Shown: positions 1 through 5,887 of the stretch, piece after piece
How positions within the stretch are numbered: position 1 is the stretch's first letter
How the letters are laid out: every line of letters begins with the position of its first letter
Source of the DNA: an uncultured Oscillospiraceae bacterium
GTDB taxonomy: Bacteria; Bacillota; Clostridia; Oscillospirales; Oscillospiraceae
Assembly (NCBI GenBank): GCA_934569215.1
Contig: CAKTKF010000088.1
Coordinates: 1 to 5,887 of the forward strand
Length of the DNA: 5,887 bases
Direction of reading: 5' to 3'
Position numbers and translations under genes: made by a program
The notes under the pieces: model-generated
What the model saw: only the letters and a program-made list of their open reading frames with translations
Told to the model about the DNA's origin: nothing
Databases searched by the model: none

Positions 1-1596
1 ACCGGCCACCGGAACCCGGACACGGACTCCATCGTGGCAGCCATTTCCTACGCGGCGCTGCGCAACGCCTGCGGGGATCGGGAGTATGAAGCGGCCTGCC
101 TGGGGCGAGTCTCCGACGAAACCCAGATCGTGCTGGATCGCTTCGGTTTTTTGCCGCCTAAGCGCATCACCGACCTATATAACCAGGTACGGGATCTGGA
201 CTTTGACAAGCCTCCCATTTTAAGCGGCGGCGTGACCATGGGGCGCGCCTGGGACGAATTCCAGGCCTACCCCGCCATCGCCTCCATCCCCGTGGTCAAC
301 GAGGACGGCACCTTGTTCGGCATTTTGTCCCGGACGGACATCGCGGACTATAACATGTCCCGCACCAATTCCGGCGTGCTGGAAGAAGTGCCGCTGTTCA
401 ACGCTATCTCCGTCCTGGAGGGCAAAATTCTCAACGATGCGGGGGAAAGCACCGACACCATCTCCGGCGAGGTCACCATCGCCCTGCCCCAGAGCCGGGA
501 GAATCTGCTGTTCCATTCCCGGGAGAGCATCGTGCTGTGCGGCAACCAGCCGGACATGATCCGCCGGGCGCTGGAGCTGAACGTCAGCTGCCTGGTGCTG
601 TGTCAGGCGGAAATTTCCGAGGAACTGCGCACCCTGCCCACCGAGACCTGCATCATCTCCACGCCCTACGACGCCTTCCGGGCGGCGCGGCTGATCTTTC
701 AGTCCGTCCCTGTGGGACGTATCTGCAACACCGAGGGCGTTATCAGTTTTCATCTGGACGACCGGGTGGACACCGTGCGGGATACGGTGCTGAAATACCG
801 CCACCCCAGCTACCCCATTCTGGATGCCAATGAAAAGGTCGTGGGTATCCTGACCCGGTACCATCTGCTCCGCCCCCGGCGCAAGCAGGTGGTCTTGGTT
901 GACCACAATGAGGCCTCCCAGTCCGTTCCCGGTCTGGAGGAAGCGGAGATCCTTGCCATCATTGACCATCACCGGCTGGCGGACATCCAGACCGGCAACC
1001 CCATTTACGTCCGCAACGAGCCGGTTGGCTCCACCAACACCATCATTGCGGAAATGTACCAGGATCGGGGGCTGATGCCCTCGGCCAAGCTGGCGGGCAT
1101 GATGGCGGCGGCCATCATCTCCGACACCGTCATGTTCAAATCCCCCACCTGCACCCCCCGGGACATCCGCACGGCGGAGCGCATGGCGCGGATCGCCGAT
1201 GTGTCCCTGGACGAGCTGGGGCATGAAATTTTCTCCGCCGCCGTGGACAACAAGTCCGCCGAGGAAGTGTTCTTCACGGATTACAAGGAATTCCACATTG
1301 CGGGACACAGTCTGGCCGTGTCCCAGCTGACCTGCGTGGACAGCCCCAGCGTACTCAAGCGCAAGGACGAATTCCTGAAGCTGATGAGGAAGACCGCCGA
1401 GGAAAAGATGTTCGATCTGGTGATCCTGATGCTCACCGACGTGCTGCTGGAAGGCACACAGATCATTTACGTAGGCGACGACGACACCATTCGTCAGGCC
1501 TTCAACGTCATCCCCAAGGACAACACCGTCTTCCTGCCCAAGGTCATGAGCCGGAAGAAGCAGATCATCCCCATGCTGTCCGTGCTGTGGGGCTAA
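1..1596 (+). CDS. Manganese-dependent (family II) inorganic pyrophosphatase with CBS-DRTGG-CBS regulatory insert, 5' partial
   Basis: Cytoplasmic enzyme that hydrolyses pyrophosphate to two phosphates and so pulls biosynthetic reactions forward. The frame is open to base 1 and encodes GHRNPDTDS at window residues 2-10, the first metal-binding motif of DHH-family pyrophosphatases. The GTG at base 34 lies after this motif, so it is not the true start; probably only about 10 residues are missing. Order seen (window residues, approximate): N-terminal DHH part, CBS 1 (64-118), DRTGG-like domain (136-241), CBS 2 (241-296), remaining DHH part with VDHNE (Asp301), DHH (322-324) and SDT (Asp375), then DHHA2 ending with the substrate-binding SRKKQ (517-521). 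All expected metal ligands are present, so it looks active. In this family the CBS pair binds adenine nucleotides and DRTGG-containing members are activated by diadenosine polyphosphates; that regulation is inferred here. TAA at 1594-1596; holB follows after 32 bases. Confidence 0.95.
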   Translation, partial: TGHRNPDTDSIVAAISYAALRNACGDREYEAACLGRVSDETQIVLDRFGFLPPKRITDLYNQVRDLDFDKPPILSGGVTMGRAWDEFQAYPAIASIPVVNEDGTLFGILSRTDIADYNMSRTNSGVLEEVPLFNAISVLEGKILNDAGESTDTISGEVTIALPQSRENLLFHSRESIVLCGNQPDMIRRALELNVSCLVLCQAEISEELRTLPTETCIISTPYDAFRAARLIFQSVPVGRICNTEGVISFHLDDRVDTVRDTVLKYRHPSYPILDANEKVVGILTRYHLLRPRRKQVVLVDHNEASQSVPGLEEAEILAIIDHHRLADIQTGNPIYVRNEPVGSTNTIIAEMYQDRGLMPSAKLAGMMAAAIISDTVMFKSPTCTPRDIRTAERMARIADVSLDELGHEIFSAAVDNKSAEEVFFTDYKEFHIAGHSLAVSQLTCVDSPSVLKRKDEFLKLMRKTAEEKMFDLVILMLTDVLLEGTQIIYVGDDDTIRQAFNVIPKDNTVFLPKVMSRKKQIIPMLSVLWG

Positions 1597-1613
1597 TCGA
1601 CAACAGACAATTC

Positions 1614-1620
1614 AAGGAGG
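1614..1620 (+). promoter_or_regulatory. Ribosome binding site that sets the holB start
   Basis: AAGGAGG lies eight bases before the GTG at 1629. An in-frame GTG at 1587 would overlap the end of the pyrophosphatase gene and would translate through this Shine-Dalgarno site. The site therefore favours initiation at 1629, where the protein opens with the FDALLGN-type sequence usual for clamp-loader subunits. Confidence 0.8.
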
Positions 1621-1628
1621 TGGGAGCC

Positions 1629-2582
1629 GTGGGCTTTGACGCTCTGCTGGGAAACGACCGGCTGAAACAGAATCTGACCCGGAGCCTCGCCAAAGGGCAT
1701 GTCTCCCACTTCTACCTGATCTCCGGGCCGGAAGGCTCGGGCAAGCACACCCTGGCAAGGCTGCTTGCAGCGGCGATCCTCTGTCAGGGCGACGATAAGC
1801 CCTGCGGCCGCTGCACCCCGTGCCGCAAGGTGATGGATGGCAGCCATCCGGACTTCATCACCGTGGACGACCCGGAAAAGAAGACCGTGACGGTTGACCT
1901 GATCCGGCAGGCGCGGGCGGATGTGTACATCCAGCCCAACGAGTCGGAGTACAAAATTTACCTGTTCCCCCGGGCGCAGGATATGGGACTTCCCGGGCAG
2001 AACGCATTGCTGAAAATTCTGGAGGAACCGCCGAAATATGGCGTGTTTCTTCTGCTCACGGACAATCCGGACAAACTACTGCCCACTGTCCGCTCGCGGT
2101 GTACGGAGCTGAATATGCAGGCGCTTCCGGGGGATATTCTCCGCAGCCACCTGCAACGGGAGTTCCCCCAAGCGCAGGACGAGGACATTACCGCCGCCAT
2201 CGACCGCAGCGGCGGCTTTCTGGGACAGGCCATGTCGTTGTTGAGCGGCGGCGGTGAGCTGCCCCAGCAGACCCGGGATTTTGTCCAGGCGTTTTCCGCC
2301 CGGGACGCCTTGGGGCTGATGCAGACCCTGACGCCCATGGAAAAGTGGAAGCGGGACGCACTGGCGGACATTTTGGAAAGCTGGCGGGAGCTGCTGGAAA
2401 GCGCCCTGGCCAGCCGAAGCGGCATCCGGGCGGTGTCGCCCCTGTCCCGGAAAATCGCCCAGAGCCGCAGCAGCCCGGAGCTGCTGAACGCTGTGCAGTG
2501 CCTGCAAAAAGCGGTGGACTATACCGCCGGCAACGTCTCCCCCGCCGCCGTGTGCGGCTGGCTGGAATGGGCGCTGCGATAA
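1629..2582 (+). CDS. holB: DNA polymerase III clamp loader, delta' subunit
   Basis: Delta' is the stator of the clamp-loader complex (with delta and tau/gamma) that opens the sliding clamp and places it on primed DNA. The GTG start at 1629 is chosen for its AAGGAGG site and gives 317 residues, a normal length. Visible in order: P-loop-like GPEGSGKH (residues 33-40), a four-cysteine zinc module (Cys52, 59, 62, 65, with CGRCTPC), the family hallmark LLKILEEPP (127-135) and the SRC motif (156-158). A less conserved helical C-terminal collar domain follows. The P-loop has His where Ser or Thr normally follows Lys, and the Walker B position reads LFPRAQDM rather than an Asp-Glu pair, so ATP hydrolysis is unlikely, as expected for delta'. 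It sits 32 bases after the pyrophosphatase gene and 58 before ricT; holB next to ricT is conserved in Firmicutes. The alternative, dnaX (tau/gamma), is ruled out by length and degenerate motifs. Confidence 0.93.
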   Translation: MGFDALLGNDRLKQNLTRSLAKGHVSHFYLISGPEGSGKHTLARLLAAAILCQGDDKPCGRCTPCRKVMDGSHPDFITVDDPEKKTVTVDLIRQARADVYIQPNESEYKIYLFPRAQDMGLPGQNALLKILEEPPKYGVFLLLTDNPDKLLPTVRSRCTELNMQALPGDILRSHLQREFPQAQDEDITAAIDRSGGFLGQAMSLLSGGGELPQQTRDFVQAFSARDALGLMQTLTPMEKWKRDALADILESWRELLESALASRSGIRAVSPLSRKIAQSRSSPELLNAVQCLQKAVDYTAGNVSPAAVCGWLEWALR

Positions 2583-2640
2583 AATGAAAGATATTGGGAG
2601 CCGCATACGGCATCCTGGATGATATTAAGGAGCAAATTCA

Positions 2641-3855
2641 ATGGAAGAACAAATCAAGACGGCACCCCAGACGGACGTGGAGGTCGTGGATATCCAGTTC
2701 CGTCCCGGGCAGAAAATTTACTTTTTCGACCCTGACGGCCAGCGCTTCGCGGAGGGTGACCACATCATCATCGACACCGCCCGGGGTGAGGAATTCGGCA
2801 TCTGCGTGGGCGGAAATCACAAAATCCCTCCGAAAAACGTGGTAGCGCCCCTGCGGAAGGTGCTTCGCAGAGCCACCCCCCAGGACGAAAAAACGATACA
2901 GGAGAACCGGGCGAAGGAAAAACGCGCCTTTGAGGTCTGCCAGCAAAAGATCGCGGAGCATGGGCTGGATATGCAGCTGGTGAGCGCGGAGGTTGCCTTC
3001 GACGGAAGCAAAATTCTGTTCTACTTCACCGCCGACGAGCGGGTGGATTTCCGGGAGTTGGTGAAAAATCTGGCTTCGGTGTTCCGCACCCGCATCGAGC
3101 TGCGCCAGATCGGCGTCCGGGACAAGGCCAGAATGGTGGGGGGCTTAGGCATCTGCGGGCGTCCCTTCTGCTGCGCAAGCTTCCTGGACGATTTCCAGCC
3201 GGTTTCTATCAAAATGGCGAAGACCCAGAACCTTTCCCTGAATCCTACCAAAATTTCCGGCACCTGCGGGCGGCTCATGTGCTGCCTGAAATATGAGCAG
3301 GACGCCTATGAAGACCTGATCCGCAACAGTCCCCGGATGGACTCCTTCGTGGACACCCCGGAGGGACGGGGAACCGTAGTAGAGGTGGAGCTGCTGCGCC
3401 AGCGGGTGAAGGTTCGCATGGAGGATAACCCGGAGACGATCTCTGTTTTTTCCAACGAGGATATTGCGGTTCTGCGCAGCGGCAAGGCCAGGAAAAACGA
3501 TCCCCCCATCCCCGCAGACCTTGCTCCCATTTCCGGCAGCGGCAAGCGCGTGCGGCGGGAGCAGGCGGAGGAAAAGCCCCTTCTGGAACCCATTCGCTTC
3601 CGCTACAGCACGGAAAAGATCGTGGACGACCCGGAGGACGAGAAGCCGGAGACCGCCGAGACTCAGGAGACCAAAGCGCCCCGTTCCCGCAACCGCCGCC
3701 GCAAGCCCCGTCCCCAGGGGCAGGACGCCGCGCCGGAGCAGGCCAAGCCCGCGACGCAGGACACGGCCGCGAAACCCGAAGCCGCCGGCGACAGACCACG
3801 CCGCCGTCCCAATCACCGCCGCCGCAAGCCGAGACCCGCAGGCGACGGACAGTAA
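2641..3855 (+). CDS. ricT: PSP1-domain protein RicT (YaaT), with long charged C-terminal tail
   Basis: In B. subtilis RicT (YaaT) works with RicA (YmcA) and RicF (YlbF) in an iron-sulfur complex that directs RNase Y mRNA processing and affects sporulation, competence and biofilm formation. The ATG at 2641 has AAGGAG at 2627-2632, eight bases upstream. The PSP1-type core runs to about residue 280. It carries the two signature clusters GICGRPFCC (Cys172, 177, 178) and GTCGRLMCC (Cys209, 214, 215); these six cysteines are the likely cluster ligands. The protein has 404 residues against about 275 for B. subtilis YaaT. The extra length is a tail from about residue 283: first mixed, then acidic (about 327-343), then Arg/Pro-rich with two near-identical motifs (351-358 and 391-399). 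The tail looks disordered and could bind RNA, which is inference. It follows holB directly, as in B. subtilis. Whether RicA and RicF exist in this organism cannot be seen. Confidence 0.92.
   Translation: MEEQIKTAPQTDVEVVDIQFRPGQKIYFFDPDGQRFAEGDHIIIDTARGEEFGICVGGNHKIPPKNVVAPLRKVLRRATPQDEKTIQENRAKEKRAFEVCQQKIAEHGLDMQLVSAEVAFDGSKILFYFTADERVDFRELVKNLASVFRTRIELRQIGVRDKARMVGGLGICGRPFCCASFLDDFQPVSIKMAKTQNLSLNPTKISGTCGRLMCCLKYEQDAYEDLIRNSPRMDSFVDTPEGRGTVVEVELLRQRVKVRMEDNPETISVFSNEDIAVLRSGKARKNDPPIPADLAPISGSGKRVRREQAEEKPLLEPIRFRYSTEKIVDDPEDEKPETAETQETKAPRSRNRRRKPRPQGQDAAPEQAKPATQDTAAKPEAAGDRPRRRPNHRRRKPRPAGDGQ
3691..3837 (+). repeat. Two copies of an Arg-rich motif within the ricT tail
   Basis: Copy 1 at 3691-3714 encodes NRRRKPRP and copy 2 at 3811-3837 encodes NHRRRKPRP. 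They share an exact 16-base core (3692-3707 and 3815-3830) and then differ at synonymous positions in the KPRP part. The copies start 120 bases apart, in phase, with an Ala/Glu/Gln/Lys-rich spacer between them. This is an internal protein repeat, not a mobile or structural DNA repeat. Confidence 0.75.
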
Positions 3856-3888
3856 AACCATTTCCGTTATCGTAGGAGAACATAGAAA

Positions 3889-5887
3889 ATGAGTGCCATA
3901 AAGAAAAATCCCGGCAAATTAAAAAAGCTTCTTCAGAGCCTCCCCATTCCCGGATGGCTGTTTTCCCTGGTGGCGGTGGTGTACTGCGAGGTGCTGCTCC
4001 ATCTGTGGACGATGGATGATTTTTCCTTCGGCCGGTTTGCCGCAGTGCTGCTGTTTGCTCTGGGCTTTGGCGGGCTGCTGGGGCAGATTGCCTGCTTCAT
4101 CGGCCATAAAAAATGGGGAAAATGGATAACCGTGGTGCTGGTGGCGGTGGTTTCGGTATTCTACATTGTGGAATACTTCGTCAACGACGCCTATCAGGGC
4201 TTCATGCCTATGGGTACGCTGCTGGGCGGCGCAAAAGGCGTCGCTACGGACTTTGGCGATGTGGTCATCGCGCTGATCCTCAAGGATTTCTGGCGCATTC
4301 TGGTCATGCTGCTGCCGGTACTGTTGTTCGCACTGCTGGCGCGTCCCGTCAAAACCGCCTGGAAAACCCGCTGGTTTCTGCTGGCCGGGGCGGTGGCGGC
4401 GTATCTGCTGGGCTTCGGCGTCGTCCGGGGCGTGGGGACGGATGCCGCCCGGCTTTCCGGCGCCTATAATTTTGACAGCGCCGTCCGTGTGTTCGGCCTG
4501 AACATCGCTATGCCTCTGGACGCCATCAACGGCGGCGGTTCCCAGGAGGAAGCGCCGGAGTTCATCGTGGTGGAGCCGGTTGCGGCGCCCACGGAAGCGG
4601 CTCCGGAGATTTCGGCCCCTGGGGAGGAGACCACCCCGGCAGAAACGGAACCGATGGTCTACGGCGATAATGCAATGGACATCGACTTCGACACCCTGAT
4701 TGCAAACACCAAGAACAGCCGCATCAACGCCATCAGCCAGTATGTGGCTTCCCTGACCCCCTCCAAGAAAAACGAGTACACCGGCATGTTCGCCGGGAAA
4801 AACCTGATTGTCATTACAGCCGAAGCCTTTTCCGCCGAGGTCATCGACCCGGAGCTGACGCCCACGCTGTACCGGCTTTCCCACGAGGGCATTCACTTCA
4901 CGGATTACTACCAGCCTATGTGGGGCGGCAGCACCAGCAGCGGCGAATTTTCCGTGCTGACGGGTCTGGTGTCCGCCAGCGGCACCAACTCCATCCACGA
5001 ATCCCATCAGCAGGATCTGTTCCTGTCCATCGGGAAGCAGCTGCAAAAGCAGAACTATTTCTCCGCGGCGTATCATGATCATCTCTACAATTTCTACGAT
5101 CGGGACAAGACCCACACCTACTATGGCTACGACACCTACACCGGTATGCACAACGGCATGGAGGAGGGCGTCGTGGAGCAGTGGCCGGAAAGCGATCTGG
5201 AAATGATGGAATTCACGGTTCCCCAGTATATCGACAAGCAGCCCTTCAGCATTTATTACATGACGGTCAGCGGCCATTGCCGGTATAACTACCTGGGCAA
5301 TGCCATGTCCAAGAAAAACTTCGAGGTCGTGGAGAATCTGGACTGCTCCAAGACCGTCAAGTGCTATCTTGCCAGCCAGCTGGAGCTGGAATACGCCATG
5401 GAATCCCTGGTGCGGCAGCTGGAGGACGCGGGCATTGCCGACGATACCGTCATCGTCCTCACCGCCGACCACTATCCCTACGGCCTGGAACCCAGCGCCA
5501 CCTGGGGCAACAAGGAGGACTATATTACCGAGCTGTACGGCTACAAGTACCAGAATATCATCCAGCGGGATCACAACGCGCTGATCATCTGGAGCGGCTG
5601 TCTGGAGGGGAAGAACATCGAGATCAACGACCCCGTCTACAGCCTGGACATTCTGCCTACCATTTCCAACCTGTTCGGTGTGGAGTACGATTCCCGGCTG
5701 CTGGTGGGACGGGACGTGTTCTCGGATACGGAGCCGATCGTCCTGTGGTATGACCACACCTGGAAAACGGACAAGGGCTATTACGATTCTTCCAAAGCAC
5801 AATTCACCCCCGCAGAGGGCGTGGAGATCGAGGATGGCTATGTGGATCGCATCAAGGCCATCGTGTCCAACAAGATCAGCTACTCCC
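3889..5887 (+). CDS. Lipoteichoic acid synthase family membrane phosphotransferase (sulfatase fold), 3' partial
   Basis: LtaS-type enzymes transfer glycerol phosphate from phosphatidylglycerol onto a lipid-anchored chain on the outer face of the membrane. The ATG at 3889 has AGGAG at 3874-3878, ten bases upstream. The frame stays open to the right edge (666 codons plus one base). Five hydrophobic segments lie at about residues 22-40, 48-71, 78-98, 134-151 and 162-182. An acidic Pro/Glu/Thr/Ala-rich linker (about 218-258) and a sulfatase-fold domain (about 303-615) follow. Catalytic residues match S. aureus LtaS by motif and spacing: Glu312 (E255), nucleophile Thr349 in GGSTSSGEF (T300), His396 (H347), Arg405 (R356), His463 (H416) and Asp527-His528 in TADHY (D475-H476). 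The LtaS Trp354 position is Tyr403. Only a short C-terminal piece seems missing. Substrate is not proven: an LTA primase or another glycan phosphoglycerol transferase is possible, so no symbol is given. It lies 33 bases after ricT, probably cotranscribed. Confidence 0.9.
   Translation, partial: MSAIKKNPGKLKKLLQSLPIPGWLFSLVAVVYCEVLLHLWTMDDFSFGRFAAVLLFALGFGGLLGQIACFIGHKKWGKWITVVLVAVVSVFYIVEYFVNDAYQGFMPMGTLLGGAKGVATDFGDVVIALILKDFWRILVMLLPVLLFALLARPVKTAWKTRWFLLAGAVAAYLLGFGVVRGVGTDAARLSGAYNFDSAVRVFGLNIAMPLDAINGGGSQEEAPEFIVVEPVAAPTEAAPEISAPGEETTPAETEPMVYGDNAMDIDFDTLIANTKNSRINAISQYVASLTPSKKNEYTGMFAGKNLIVITAEAFSAEVIDPELTPTLYRLSHEGIHFTDYYQPMWGGSTSSGEFSVLTGLVSASGTNSIHESHQQDLFLSIGKQLQKQNYFSAAYHDHLYNFYDRDKTHTYYGYDTYTGMHNGMEEGVVEQWPESDLEMMEFTVPQYIDKQPFSIYYMTVSGHCRYNYLGNAMSKKNFEVVENLDCSKTVKCYLASQLELEYAMESLVRQLEDAGIADDTVIVLTADHYPYGLEPSATWGNKEDYITELYGYKYQNIIQRDHNALIIWSGCLEGKNIEINDPVYSLDILPTISNLFGVEYDSRLLVGRDVFSDTEPIVLWYDHTWKTDKGYYDSSKAQFTPAEGVEIEDGYVDRIKAIVSNKISYS

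Noticed and set aside
220..1308. A 362-codon minus-strand open frame opposite the pyrophosphatase gene
   Set aside because: Same cause: antisense shadow of a strongly supported gene, with no family resemblance and no good ribosome binding site noticed.
1587..1628. An earlier GTG start for holB at 1587
   Set aside because: It would overlap the pyrophosphatase stop codon and place the strong AAGGAGG site inside the coding region; the start at 1629 fits the site and the family N terminus.
2584..2622. A 12-codon open frame (ATG to TGA) between holB and ricT, a possible leader peptide
   Set aside because: It has no Shine-Dalgarno site of note and no run of regulatory codons. Only two very small inverted repeats lie nearby (GCCG-CATA-CGGC and CATCC-T-GGATG), too weak for an attenuator or terminator.
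3464..3892. A +1-shifted open frame over the ricT tail, whose TGA overlaps the next ATG as ATGA
   Set aside because: The overlap resembles translational coupling, but the product is low-complexity Arg/Pro/Ser from a GC-rich region. The ricT frame itself stays open with a plausible tail, so no frameshift is needed.
4465..4477. TATAAT beside TTGACA inside the LTA-synthase-like gene
   Set aside because: The two boxes are in the wrong order and adjacent, not 16-18 bases apart, so they do not form a promoter on this strand.
3919..5802. A 627-codon open frame on the minus strand opposite the LTA-synthase-like gene
   Set aside because: It is antisense to a gene with clear domains and catalytic residues. 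Its product is rich in His, Gln, Gly and Val with no recognisable motif, as expected when GC-biased third positions suppress stop codons on the other strand.

Overview
The window is a compact stretch of bacterial housekeeping DNA. It holds four genes, all on the + strand and separated by gaps of only 32 to 58 bases. Coding density is close to 100 percent, and no stretch over 300 bases lacks a gene. I see no RNA gene, mobile element, CRISPR array or convincing terminator. The sequence is GC-rich with strongly GC-biased third codon positions, starts are ATG or GTG, and Shine-Dalgarno sites are strong. A DRTGG/CBS-type manganese pyrophosphatase, a holB-ricT pair and an LTA-synthase-type protein together point to a Gram-positive Firmicute. 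My best guess is a GC-rich gut clostridium of the Oscillospiraceae type; this is inferred from protein style and composition, not from a marker gene.

Layout: (1) Bases 1-1596 hold the CBS/DRTGG-containing family II (Mn-dependent) inorganic pyrophosphatase, lacking only a few N-terminal residues beyond the left edge. (2) Bases 1629-2582 hold holB, the delta' subunit of the DNA polymerase III clamp loader. (3) Bases 2641-3855 hold ricT/yaaT, a PSP1-domain protein with the six-cysteine signature and a long charged, arginine-rich tail. (4) Bases 3889-5887 hold a five-helix membrane protein with an extracytoplasmic sulfatase-fold domain of the lipoteichoic acid synthase family, cut by the right edge near its C terminus.

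The close spacing suggests one transcript, although no promoter is visible. The holB-ricT pair is a known conserved neighbourhood in Firmicutes (in Bacillus subtilis holB-yaaT-yabA). Here the next gene is an LTA-synthase-like gene instead of yabA. The products cover pyrophosphate removal, clamp loading, RNA-processing/sporulation control and envelope polymer synthesis. They do not form an obvious single pathway; a shared growth-linked transcript is the simplest reading.

I do not see an undescribed system here. The points most worth a second look are the repeated Arg-rich motif in the RicT tail, the degenerate nucleotide-binding motifs of delta', the residue choices and acidic linker of the LTA-synthase-like protein, and a codon-context pattern at Lys-Ile pairs.
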